Below, in pieces: positions 33,497 through 44,154 of a DNA stretch of 64,000 nucleotides; position 1 is the stretch's first letter, and each line of letters opens with the position of its first letter. The translations under genes were made by a program, and so were the position numbers. Source of the stretch: Phaseolus vulgaris (Eukaryota > Streptophyta > Magnoliopsida > Fabales > Fabaceae); the NCBI RefSeq assembly GCF_000499845.2, contig NC_023749.2, positions 15,028,698-15,092,697 of the forward strand, written 5' to 3'. Under the pieces are notes generated by a model, which did no database searches, had not been told where the DNA came from, and saw nothing but the letters and a program-made list of their open reading frames with translations.

Positions 33497-33508
33497 TAGC
33501 TCTTACCA
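33497..33508 (-). other. Primer binding site of the copia element
   Basis: Two bases inside the 5' LTR the minus strand reads TGGTAAGAGCTA, similar to the initiator Met-tRNA site (TGGTATCAGAGC) with a small deletion. The exact tRNA is not certain. Confidence 0.65.
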
Positions 33509-33510
33509 GT

Positions 33511-35770
33511 TGTTAGAGTTAAACAGTGTCTAAGTTCAACAGGGGAGGGGTGAATTGAGCTTATCAAATTTTCGCATAAGAGGCTAGTTTACAGTGTAAC
33601 AGAGGTGAAAAGAACAAATTGATTTTATTTAAAACAGAATGATTCTTCAGAACAGTCTAACACAATTTGAACTTGTTCAGATTAAAATTGCAATCAACAG
33701 AGAGGTATAACAAAATCAGATTGGTTAAATTTTACCAGTTTGAAGAATACAGATTATGCCAAGAAAACAATCAAGTTCATTCATCACAAGGTTTCAAAGG
33801 AAATGAATCTTTGTCAGGATTTAATGAATAAGACTATTTGTCCTTAAATCAATGAAAACCTCATATACAAATACTGTGTTAGTGATTAGAGAACTTTAAC
33901 AAATCAGGAAGAACAATTTTTATTAAACCCAGAATTAACAAATTTGGTTTCAAATGAACAGATTTCGTTCTTGACAGAATTAAGCAAAAACCATAAACGA
34001 GTGCAGGGATGAGAAGAAAAGTACAGGCAAGCTTTTATACTGGTTCACTCATAAAGAGCTACATCCAGTTTCACCTTACTCCAAGGTGGAATCCACTAAA
34101 AACAGTATTAATCACTTACAAACACAACAGTTCTTGAACACTACAAGAATAATACAACCAATGCTGAAAAACCCTATTTCAGCACACCTTGCACTCCAAG
34201 AAACCCTATCAAGGAGTGACTAACACTTACACCTTTACAAACCAGAATAAAGGAAAGATAACACCTGAAAAGAAGATGCAAGAACTCAAAACCAGTAGTT
34301 CAATTTGCTGCAGAACTGCACCAGCACCTTCACCAAGATCAAAGTTTTCCTAGAACAAGCACACTTGAAAATCCCTTTGGAAAACCTTTCAAAAACTCTT
34401 TTCAATCCTTCTTCTCACATAGAAAATGTTTAATCTCTGTCAAAAACGTGATTGCTCAGCATCCTTTCATGTGAGAAAAGCTTTTCTTTATACAGAAAAC
34501 AGTTTCTAACTTCTTTTCAAAAAACAGTTGAAAAGCTGTTATGAAAACAACAGATTTAGTTTTAAACTAAACAAATTTATTTTAGGAAAACTGCCAACTC
34601 AGCTAACTGAAAATAACTGACTGAGTTGTACCTTTGGTGCCCTAACCAACTTTCGAAAATCCTTTTAGCAAACCAAAAATAAACCTATTCTTTTACAGTG
34701 AAACCGATTTATTTTTGTGTAGTATCCTAATTTTTGGAGAGAACTCAAAAAAGCTTTTGGAAAAACTTTTAACCACTTCAAGTGCTTGATCTATGCTTGG
34801 TTAGGCATCTAGGATAGGTCATGTAGCAAAAGGCAACCTTGAGTACACACAACCCTAAAGTACAAGATCATCTAAGACATATTGCAACCTGATCTTGCCG
34901 GTGACTTGGTCGTTGAAGGTCTCGCCATGTCAAACTCCGTCTTCCGCAAATACGTTCCAATTAGTCCGAGCGAACCTGCGAAAACACTACAAACGGCGCC
35001 TCTAGCGGCCGATTGCGCTCCGACGCTCAAGTCAGTCAAACAAGACCACTAAAGAATCGTGTACTCTGAATCTCAGTGAGACTCGTGCACTCTGTGATTC
35101 TCTCTCTCCTCTCTGTGCGAAAACTAGCCATTTGTCAGTATGAAAACGTACCTTCGTAATGAGTGTGGAAAGCCTTTATATACCCTGCCGCGCGCCCAAG
35201 TTATTCGTGTACGAAGTAACTTAGCGTGTTTCATTCATTGGGCGTCTCGGGCAGCCTCAGCGTGAGTACCAGGTGCGACTTGGGCAAGCGCGCATACCGG
35301 GCATCACCTAACGCGTGAACGATCACCCCTGTTTTGCCCCATGCACGTCATGGGCTAAGAGAGCACCAATCACCGACCGTCTGCTAGCTCCCTTAGACCA
35401 CTCTCATGCATGGTACTGCAAAGCACCTAACCTCTCTTATCTCTGATACTCTGCCACATAAGACTCGTATGCAACGCTCTCGCCGGGAATCCCTTCCCGT
35501 TCCTAGCTTAACCGCGTGTGATACGACGACCGATCGCCCTCTGATCACCGATCTCCGCCTGATCATCGATCACCCTCCAGGTGACCCTCTTCAAGGCACA
35601 TCAGCTTTCCCGGCCCACATGGCCCACTAAGAACGGCCCACGTGGCCATCAATCGCTGACGTCACCCTAGACCGATGACCGACCGGATCACAACCTATAA
35701 AGCAAACTAGCTAACATCTACATCAAACACACTAAGGCTAGGTAGAGATGAGCTTCATCCATCTTCAACA
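33511..35770 (-). mobile_element. 5' LTR of the copia element, interrupted at 34890
   Basis: Parts 33511-34889 and 35696-35770 together match the 3' LTR at 25039-26491. The gap is a foreign solo LTR. The right neighbour is the CCAAA target copy. Confidence 0.92.
34890..35690 (-). mobile_element. GC-rich solo LTR (801 bp), Tat-like gypsy family
   Basis: Perfect CAACC target copies lie at 34885-34889 and 35691-35695. On the minus strand it opens TGATCCGGTCGG and closes CCGGCAAGATCA. A TATA box GTATATAAAG is at 35183-35174 on that strand. Its 3' part (CAATCGGCCGCTAGAGGC) aligns with the LTR at 61342-62161 (CGATCGGCCGCAGCGGC), so both belong to one family. It is visibly richer in G and C than the copia LTR around it. 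The ORF at 35406-35630 lies wholly inside and is not a gene. Confidence 0.9.
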
Positions 35771-36277
35771 CCAAACACCTTTTATAGCAATGGAGGGCTG
35801 GAATTTGAAGAGCCAAATACAAATGAAATGAAAGCTAAACTCAAATGAAAAGAATTTGAAATTGGCGCCTAAATGGAAGTGAGCACATGGAGCACATGAA
35901 GCATATTTAACACATGTTAAATATGGAACATGTAGGAAGCGTGAACTCTCTCCATGGCTTAGCCATAACCGGCCTTGGTTAATTTAGAGGTTTTTAGAAA
36001 CCCTAAATATACCTAGGTTGGTGTTTTAGGTGCCAAAATTAATTCTAAGAAAATTACAAATAAAGTTCCTATGCTAATTTTGACAAGAAAATAAAGTCTA
36101 CTCTACACTAGAGTTTATGGCATTTTGAACATGTATAAGAAGGTTTCTCTGCCATCAGTAGCAGCATTCCATTCTTCTTGGATCCTCTTGGACATAGCTC
36201 TAGTGGTTGGCCCAATCTATTCCTTGATGGGCTTGCATGTGGGCTTGTGCTTGGGCCTCTTCCATAAATATATACCA

Positions 36278-36292
36278 TCCCCCTACCCTCCA
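36278..36292 (-). other. Polypurine tract before the split gypsy LTR
   Basis: The minus strand reads GGAGGGTAGGGGGA immediately before the TG of the LTR at 36277. Confidence 0.7.
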
Positions 36293-37460
36293 TACTTATT
36301 TTTAATTCCAACAATACTCTTCTAGGTATTGTGGAGAGTGTGGTGCCTTCTTTTTCATTTTCAAGTGGTGGTGGTTCCTTGCGGTGGCTGATGATGAATG
36401 TTGGTGATTAAGGTAAGTTTTGTGGTATTTTTACTGGTGATGACAGTGTTTTCATTTGGTTGTTTTTTTTAAAGTCACAAAACCCAAAAAAAAAAAAAAA
36501 ACTTAACCAAGTGCAAAAATGGGCTACACAACTTAAAAACAAATTATTTTCTCAGTAGGGAACGTTGAATGCAACAGGTTTTCTTGTCAATCCTCTTACA
36601 CACAAATTCAAATGATGAAACTACTCTCTTAAATGTTGCAACTGGAGAAAAATGGAAGTTTTGCGATTAGAATGGAAGTATGAGAGTGCAAGTGAAGTTA
36701 TTTAAAAATATGAAGTTGTACTTTATTTAGAGTTATTTAAAAATTTTAAAAATGTTAAAACTGTTTTTTTTTTATAATTAATATGAAAGTGTAGAAATGG
36801 AGGAAGAATTTGTCCAAATATTGTTGTGGTGACGAAGCCCATTTCAGATCTTTATTTTCCAATTAGAAAATATGAATCTGTGATATTATTATAGTAATGA
36901 CGTTGTATTTCGTATAAGATTTTATTAATGTCATGACACTTTGCATGTCAATCTACACACCGATAAATTATAATTGAAATGTAATTTTTACAATATTCAA
37001 TGCCAATTGCTAGTTTTCACTGTGCACTGTAAATTGACATCTTACTAAACATAACCAAAGCTAGTTTTCATAATTATACCTATTGCACTATTTTCCGGAA
37101 CCTTAAGCTTTCCTTGTGCAGTTACAGACCATGAAAATGGTTAAAAATAAAATATTTTCATTAAAAATATATATAAAAGAAAAGATAAGTGGTGCAAAGA
37201 GGAAAAAAGTGATGTAAATAGGAGGGGCCATACATAAACTATTCTATCACAAGTCATCAATATAGAAAAAAAAAAAAACAAACATATGTCATATTGTATT
37301 ATACATAATTTAATAATAAAAATTACCACAGCTATCAAGATTAATTATGGTAATTAAAAATAATGTAAATAATTTGAATAAACTAATTACATCAATCATG
37401 CTAATTATTACCATGATTAACAATTTAATGAATTAATAAAATAAAAGGTACTCCAATCCA
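36293..37460. other. Intergenic, AT-rich
   Basis: No gene recognised. Homopolymer A-run at 36486-36501 and several T/A runs. Possibly the decayed internal end of the gypsy element up to about 36400. Confidence 0.5.
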
Positions 37461-37468
37461 TATATAAA
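37461..37468 (+). promoter_or_regulatory. TATA box candidate for the small membrane protein gene
   Basis: TATATAAA at 37461-37468 lies about 155 bases before the ATG at 37624, a usual distance for a plant gene with a ~120-base leader. Confidence 0.5.
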
Positions 37469-37623
37469 AGAAAAGAAAGTTTGATAGTTGTAAAATGAGA
37501 TGCACACAAAATGAAGATGGGATACGAAAATAGAATATATGGTATTTCCTTTTATGTTGAAATTCTTCGTTTCATGAGATTCAATAATTACTTCTCTTCG
37601 GACACAAAGCTGTAATTCTTATC

Positions 37624-37779
37624 ATGGCGAAGCTCGAAGAAATGGACAATTCCGTAGCCAAAATCAAGAAGAAGAGGAATCATGGATCCACCAGATTCTT
37701 TGTCTTTGTTGATTACCTTTTCCTCTTTATTTTCCTGGGTTTCCTATGCTTCATTATCTTCAAAATTATGAACATTTGA
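37624..37779 (+). CDS. Small single-pass membrane protein, 51 aa
   Basis: The frame from ATG 37624 to TGA 37779 encodes 51 residues. It has a charged N-terminal half ([20 protein letters not shown]), then a strongly hydrophobic segment of ~23 residues beginning [10 protein letters not shown] and ending near FIIFKI. By the positive-inside rule the Lys/Arg-rich N-terminus should face the cytosol. The composition change from polar to membrane helix, a clean start and stop, and a TATA box upstream argue for a real gene. I cannot name the family with certainty; small plant proteins with an FFVxVDYxFLxIFLxFLCFI-like helix are what it brings to mind. Function unknown. Confidence 0.6.
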   Translation: MAKLEEMDNSVAKIKKKRNHGSTRFFVFVDYLFLFIFLGFLCFIIFKIMNI

Positions 37780-40700
37780 TTCCTCCGAAACCACACGAAA
37801 CCAACAATTTTATTTTATTTTAAATGAACCAGGTACCTACCCCACTTCATTTTTATTTGGTGTATGCCATAAAAACTGCATTTCTCCTTTCATTATATAG
37901 ATGCTGCGAGATTAATCGTGTACAAAATTTTGAATATAGGAGACTTTGTGTGTATCCCTTTATCAGATTTCCTTCATATGTCATTGTGCTTGAGTTTCTT
38001 TTGTTCAATTTTAGTTATTATCAATTTCTGTTCCTTTTACCAATAATGATTACCTATACACAACTTGTTTCTTGTTGTTGTATTGTGTATTTTCTATGTT
38101 ATACTGTACTTACAATATAAACAGAACATAATGGAATGACTTATAGAATGCTTGTTTTGTCCCTCTCAATGAAGAGCAAAAATAAATAAATAAATGTGAA
38201 GCATTTTAAAGATGTTTCAATCCTATTACATAAGAGAGGTTATGAAAGGTTATGATGCATGTATAATCTTTAAAACAACAGAACAAGAACCATACATTTC
38301 AATTCAAATGAACATCTAACACTCAATTTGGTGAACCAACTAAACACTAGATCCTGTGTAATACAAAACAGCTCTACACCAAAAGGATATGATTGTTCTG
38401 TGATACAACGAATTTTGCCGGTATAGATTAATGAATAGGAGATGTTGTTTCATTGGGGATCAGTGAATGCTATTTTTGGTAATCTCATTGATTATATTGA
38501 AGGAATAATCATCATAATTCAGTATATTATAGGCTTCTGAATTTTTTTCTAGTTTTTGAAATTGCTTACTGCAGTTACATTCCAGGACTTTGTATTGTGC
38601 TATACTATTGATTTCTTTACTTTGCTAAGTATGCTTCTTTTAATGAATCTACTTCGTTTCCTTTTATTCTGACAGTTTACAAGGACATGTCGTGTGGCAG
38701 ATCAAATTTCAAACCTGGAAGGTTGTGCCATGTTCAGTTTTGATCTGATCCTAGCATGTCACACTTGGATAAGGAGGATTCTACAATACCCTTAATACCC
38801 TAGTATATATACTCATAATTTCAGGTGATTGGCATAAAATATGATCAAATAGTTACCCAGTTACAGCTCTTGTAACAATTACTTAAGTTGATATAGATCC
38901 TTTCATGTTATTTTTCAACATGAATTGTCAAGTTACCAGTGAGAAATATATAAAACGAATTATATGGTAGGACCTTTTTTTTCGGAGTCCCACATTCACT
39001 TTATGTTTTTCTCTCGTAAGACTATGATAATCACGATAGAAAATGGTAAATGCACAGTTTTTGGGTGTATGAATAGAGGAAAGACAGGAACAGAAAGGAA
39101 AAGAAGATAATGATATGTATAAATGAGATGAAATTATGATACTAACAACCTAGACAAAAGAGAATCCAAGATCCTATCTGATTGAATTTCACCTTACATG
39201 TAGGACCAGTATTCGCTGCAGATAGATAAGTTTATTAAATTTGAATTGTAAAACAAAAAAGAAGAGTGTAGACTTTGTGTAGTTCAAAAAAAAATTGTAG
39301 AGATGCAGTACTTGTTAATGTCACTTTAGTGGTGCCCTTTGAATATAGCATCCTCTATGAGCTGGAAATTCTGTTATAAAATTCCAAACTCAATATTTAT
39401 TTAATGTTACATCTGATTCGTTCTTACTTCTGATACGTTCTACCAGTATGATCTATCTACCTTTACTGTGATAAAGTAGGACAGCTAAAATTCATAGCAA
39501 AATTGTGTAGGGTTTCTTGTACAAATGTAAACTGATGGTGACCTCAGAGTATGATTTTTGTGGGGTAAACATTGGAATGAGGGATCCTTTTGAAATGCTG
39601 ATATTTTTGACCTCTGGTTTAAAGGACAACTACTTAATACTGCAACCTATTGTCATAGTACGGAAAAGAGAAATCATTACATAGTGTTGATAAATATCTA
39701 TATGAAACTTAGTCAATAAAAATTAACAAAATTAAATTATTTTTTTATATAGAGATTGACTGTTATGAGTGGATTCAAAGTCGTATGATAATTTCTCTGA
39801 TAGGATAGTAGAATAAATGGCTTTGGAGTTTTGATTAGCTTATTTTATACTAAATAGTTTAGAATCAAAATCTTTTTAGAAATAAAAAATGTTTTTCTTT
39901 CACAGAAAAATAAGCAAATTTACTAATGCAGAGTAGTAAGAGTATGTGTGCGTTTCTTGATTCTACTTTCTCATTGTTGGCATGAGAGAAGCATAACCAT
40001 GATGCATGTGATGGACTTGTGGTAGTTTGGTTTATTCGCTTGCTGATAGCACACCTACTACGTATTTGTGTACCGAAATTCTGTCTTTCCTATGATGTGA
40101 GATGCTGGAGGAAAATAAATGAGTTTGCTGCCATAGCAAAGGTTTTAATTTGTTCTCCGTACAGAGTATGAATCAAGACCAAGTGGTTGGTTTGAAGCGT
40201 GATGTTGAATATCTTGTCCTTATTGTAATTGATATCAGTTTGTGCTACTGTCGGTGTGTCACATTTGTTCTGTGTGATTTGTTGCTTACTTGTAAAGTCT
40301 GCATTGATTTACCATGTGCTGAATGGCCAATATAGATTAAAAAACCCTATATTCGTGCTTTTTCCAGTAATAATTATTTGACACCCTTGCTGTAATACAT
40401 CCCCACTGGCAAACTAATGAACAGGGAAAAAGATTGGTGGACATTGGACACAAATCTATAATTAACACCTATTTAAAAAAGTGTAGACACATAAAAGGCG
40501 ATATAATGGGATAGGAAAAGAAATTATAGGTACTGATAAAGTGTATCTGTCAACAAAAAACTATGCATGAAAAGAGAATATCAGTAGGTAAGAGACATAA
40601 ATGGAGACGGGTATAAAATGTGGGGTATGAAGAGGGTGTCAAAAATTTGGAAGCGTAAAAGCAAAATAACTTTATCAGCAACTACTTTGAATTGAAGAAC

Positions 40701-40939
40701 AAATAAACTTACGTCACACTTAATTTAGCTTAAAACAATACAAATAAGGACAAAACAGAAAGACTTGACAGTCCACGGTGATCACCATATACACGCACCA
40801 ATGTGCATATGGACACACTTATTTATCGATTGCTATGGCTAGAAAATAGGGAAAAAAAAAGACAATATTAAGCATAAATAATCACCTTACGAACTACCTC
40901 TAGCATGCATGCATGCATTACAAACATGCACGAGTTAAC
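37780..40939. other. Intergenic, no supported gene
   Basis: The region holds only short frames (for example 37824-38120 and 40150-40335) without domain, signal or intron pattern. The first bases are probably the 3' untranslated part of the small gene. No repeat ends are recognised. Confidence 0.5.
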
Positions 40940-41395
40940 TCATGGATGAATTGGTGCTGGAACACTGCCACCACTGCCAGGAATGGGAACCTCATAACCA
41001 GGGTTTGGGACAAAAGTGTCATCACCACCTGGAACATAACTGCGACCAGTTGATCCTGATCCTGATCCAGTTCCTGGTCCTGATCCAGTTCCTGGTCCTG
41101 ATCCAGTTCCAGTTCCTATTCCTGATCCAGTTCCTATTCCTGTTCCTGTTCCTGCTCCTGCTCCTCCATTACCATGAGTAAATGGATTGTGAGGTGTAAG
41201 GTGAAATTTGGGTGGAAATCCTACAGGTCCAATGCCAGGAATATAAACCCTATCATGAGACTTGAACAAGAACTGAGGCTCTTTCTTGTCTTGTGTGTTG
41301 GTTTTCTCGGCAATGCTGCGACCTGCAACTGCTGTGGCAATGAGAATATTGGAAATGAGCACAAGTGCAAGGAATGGAGAAGCTTTGGAAGCCAT
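40940..41395 (-). CDS. Putative Gly-rich cell-wall protein, 151 aa
   Basis: Single exon on the minus strand. Residues 1-24 form a signal peptide (MASKASPFLALVLISNILIA, Ala-x-Ala-like cut near AVAG), so the protein should enter the secretory path. The mature part has a conserved-looking segment (FLFKSHDRVYIPGIGPVGFPPK, here split as residues ~43-64). A Gly/Thr/Ser/Pro repeat region follows (~75-115, GTG and GSGPGTG units), then an end with VPGGDDTFVPNPGYEVPIPG. This layout is that of plant putative cell-wall protein precursors (Arabidopsis At2g20870-like). The DNA of the repeat is a run of CCTGATCCAGTT-type 18-base units, prone to length change. A TATA-like TATTAAAG lies about 50 bases upstream. 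Confidence 0.8.
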   Translation of the reverse strand: MASKASPFLALVLISNILIATAVAGRSIAEKTNTQDKKEPQFLFKSHDRVYIPGIGPVGFPPKFHLTPHNPFTHGNGGAGAGTGTGIGTGSGIGTGTGSGPGTGSGPGTGSGSGSTGRSYVPGGDDTFVPNPGYEVPIPGSGGSVPAPIHP

Positions 41396-42042
41396 TTTCA
41401 GAGCTAAGAAAAGTGTGGAAGCCAGGAGGGTATGACTCAGGTGTCTTTAATAGGGTTTGTTTATCAGTTGTGTTGAAGACTTGAGGGAGTGATATGCATT
41501 ATTTATATGATTCTATGTTCTACAGTGTGGAGTGAACTTTGGCGGTGAGTTAAATGTAGTTCTTGAGCAAGGATTAATGTGATTCAGATGCATGCATGGT
41601 GATGGGGTCAGTTGGTAGCTGAACATTTCTCTGGGTTTGGCTTTATTACTTTCTATTTGGGGAAGAAGGTTACCAATGTGAGAGCGGCTACTAAAGGGAG
41701 ACATCATGAGGCTGATTTATGCACCGTAATTTGTAGAGAAGCTGGAATTAATTTTAATCAAACTTCACAATTCTAATATTGTATATAATTACTTGATAAT
41801 TTTATTATAATAATATAATATAATATAATAATATGAGTATGAGTCACAATTTTTAAATTTTACTATTACTATATTACTATAAGATGGTTGCAAATTGGTT
41901 ACTTTCTCTACTTTAGTTACTTCAACAATGGCTTAAGAGCTCAATGTTAGAAAAGGTATTTCTTTCCTGGATGAAGAAAATATTCAAAAAAATTGTGAAG
42001 CTTATTCGATGTCTCACTTACTAATTGGATAGCGGCCTAAAG
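41396..42042. other. Promoter side of the cell-wall gene and AT-rich DNA
   Basis: The minus strand has CTATTAAAG at about 41450-41442 as a TATA candidate. Then comes AT-rich sequence with a short (TAATA)n stretch at 41805-41830. No ORF. Confidence 0.45.
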
Positions 42043-42091
42043 TTAAAAAATAAAAAATAAAAAATAAAAAATAAAAAATAAAAAATAAAAA
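42043..42091. repeat. (TAAAAAA)n microsatellite
   Basis: About seven tandem TAAAAAA units. Confidence 0.9.
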
Positions 42092-42129
42092 TGTTTTAAG
42101 TCACTTAAAACACCACTACTTGATAGAGA

Positions 42130-42643
42130 GGAAGACAGGAAGTCATATTTAATTTTTCACATAGCAATAAATGTAAAACCATTACTATATAGCAATAAAT
42201 GTAAAACCATTACTATAGATTCAGTTACCATTGGATCGGACTCAAAATTTGACAACTCATTTGAACATCTTGTCCTTTATTATGGACGAATCATTCGTTG
42301 ATACATCTAAGTAAGGAAATATTCAATTCACACACTAGTTTTTGTATTTGAGGGTTTTCATCTTCTTTGTTCTCTATTTGTAAGTGATTAAGACTCCTTG
42401 TACAATTTCTTGATCATAGTACAATTATTTCTTTTTTCTGGACGACCATGACTTTATCCTTTCTTTTGAGGGATTTTCCACATTAAAATCTTAGTGTCTT
42501 TGTTTGTGATTTTGGTGATTTACTATTGTAGTTCATTTGTTGTTGCTCCTCCTAGATTCTTGCAAGTTATGAGAATTTATTTCTGTTGCATTAACTATTA
42601 GAGTATGATATGTATTGGTATTGTGTTGTTGTTTTCCCTCAAA
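42130..42643 (+). mobile_element. Decayed copia 5' LTR (end part)
   Basis: The U5-like text TGAGGGATTTTCCACATTAA and TCTTAGTGTCTTTG near 42470-42500 is characteristic of many plant copia LTRs, and a primer-site relic follows (TGGCATTAGTAC at 42645-42656, compare TGGTATCAGAGC). The 5' boundary could not be fixed; 42130 is a guess. Confidence 0.45.
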
Positions 42644-42699
42644 CTGGCATTAGTACATTTTGGCTTTGGTTTCGGGGCTATTTGACTTGCTTGAGTGAT

Positions 42700-44060
42700 G
42701 GAGAAAAATATAGTAAAATGGTTGCTTTGAAACGCACTAATTATCACTTGTGGAAGGGTAAAATAAAATACTTGTTATTTGTTAAGAAAATGCATCTTCT
42801 TATCTTTGCTACTCATAAGTCAGATTCTATGTTTGAAGAATACTAAGACTTTGAACACAAACAGGTGTGTGGTTTTATTCAACAATTTGTATAAGTCAAT
42901 GTTTATAATCACATTACTAATGGAGACACATGCTAGAACTTTGCAAGAGAAGATTGAGTCCTTTTACATTCTAAATCAAGAATAATAAAATGTATTTGTT
43001 AAATTACCTAATGAATTTGAGGTATAAGGAGAGTTCTTCTATTTTGTATCACTTGAATGAATTTTAGGGGCTTCTAGATCAAATATCATGAGTGGGTAGC
43101 AAATTTGATGATGAAGTTTGTGTACTATGATTACTAAACACTACCTGAGTCTTGGAAGACATTTCAAGTTTCTATTACCAACTCAGGCACTAATGTTGTT
43201 GTTTCTTTACAAGCATCAAAAGGTGGTGTTCTTAATGAAGAGATGAAAAGGAAGATCCATGGTTCTTCATCTTAGTTTGAGGTGTTTGTCACTGAAAACA
43301 GGGAAGAAGTTAGAAAAAGAAACTGAAGGGTGGTAGAGAGAAAAGTTGGAGTAAGCCTGGGTCCAAATACAAGAATGTGAAGTGTCATTATTGTAAAAAA
43401 AAAAAAAAAAAAATAAGGCACATACATACGTATTGATTTTCATGGGAAAAGAAGAACAAAGGCAAGAAGGGTAAGCCAAAAGAGAAGGATCATGATGAAG
43501 ATGATAGTGTTGCTACGGCTACTTGTGGTGATTTTGTTATTCTCAATAACCATGAGTCTATTAACCTTGTATCATGAGAGCATTGGATTGTTCATATTGG
43601 ATTTACATTACATGTTACACCAAGGAAGAATTTCTCCATATCTTACGCTTTTGGTGATTTTGGAGTGTTGAAGATATGTAATGATGGTGTGTCTAAGGTG
43701 ATGGATGTTGGTTTGTCGACAAACCAACATTAGAATGCAATTGTTGCTTAAAGGAGTCAAACATGCTCTTGATGTTCGTTTTAATTTGAACTTTACGCTA
43801 ATGCTTGATGGTGGTGGTTATAATAACCACTTTGGGTTTTGAAAGTGGAAACTCACCAAAGGTAAACTTAGTTTTGGCTAGAGGAGAGAAATAATCTAAA
43901 TTGTATTGGACAAAAGCTTTGGTTGCTAAAGATAGTGTGAATGTCATGGATATTGAGGCATCTTTGTGGCATCAAAGGCTCAATCATATCAGTGAAAATG
44001 AGTTGAATTGCTTAGCTAAAAAGGATGTTCTTCAAGGGTAAAAAAGTACAGAGTTGGAGA
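42700..44060 (+). pseudogene. Ty1/copia gag-pol pseudogene, 3' truncated
   Basis: Frame-broken homology in order: gag N-terminus (TNYHLWKGKIKYLLFVKKMHL at 42735-42800, shown here in part), a THARTLQEKIESFY-like helix near 42930, LNEE-MKRK near 43235, a zinc knuckle remnant (CHYCK) broken by a 20-base A-run at 43396-43415, and a KGKPKEKDHDED-like basic-acidic stretch. It ends with the GAG-pre-integrase part (SLWHQRLNHISENELNCLAKKDVL near 43960-44030, shown here in part). Homology ends near 44060, before the integrase core. Many stops; not functional. It differs from the SIRE-like element at 25-36 kb. Confidence 0.75.
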
Positions 44061-44130
44061 AATGTTCCTATTGAGACCTAGACGGTCTATACCCAACTAG
44101 ACAGACTGCCAACAGACTATGAACAATGTT

Positions 44131-44154
44131 AAACCCTAAACCCTAAACCCTAAA
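44131..44154 (+). repeat. Interstitial telomere-like repeat (CCCTAAA)3
   Basis: Three perfect CCCTAAA units in a row plus a leading AAA. An inverted relic (TTTAGGG units) lies at 47817-47835. Confidence 0.85.

Larger units (their letters stand above)
25039..35770 (-). mobile_element. SIRE/Maximus-like Ty1/copia element
   Basis: Order on the minus strand: 5' LTR (35770-33511, itself interrupted), primer site, gag, protease, integrase, RT, RNase H, an extra ORF, polypurine tract, 3' LTR (26491-25039). The integrase-before-RT order makes it copia. The WYLDSGCSKHMTGD, SAPRTPQQNGVVERKNRS and MNFFLGLQVKQ motifs and the extra 3' ORF point to the SIRE/Maximus lineage. The LTRs open TGTTGAAGATGG and close CTCTAACA in element sense. 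Flanks are CCAAG and CCAAA, a target duplication with one change. I count about 20 differences between the LTRs over 1.45 kb, so the insertion is recent. Confidence 0.9.
24767..36277 (-). mobile_element. Ty3/gypsy LTR (minus), split by the copia element
   Basis: Two parts, 24767-25038 and 35771-36277, form one LTR when 25039-35770 is removed. On the minus strand it opens TGGTATATATTTATGG at 36277, directly after a purine run (36278-36292). It then encodes a pol tail (GPTTRAMSKRIQEEW, then ATDGRETFLYMF), has a TATAAAAGG box across the joint, and ends near 24767. Layout and tail are those of the family-2 LTRs at 245 and 14645, but the sequence is well diverged. The polypurine tract shows that it was a 3' LTR, yet no pol is recognised beyond about 36310. 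Confidence 0.7.

Noticed and set aside
35406..35630. 74-codon ORF in the GC-rich block
   Set aside because: Lies entirely within a solo LTR with target duplications; no domain.
34890..35690. Possible CpG island or horizontally transferred DNA
   Set aside because: TG..CA ends, CAACC duplication and family match to 61342-62161 explain the composition.
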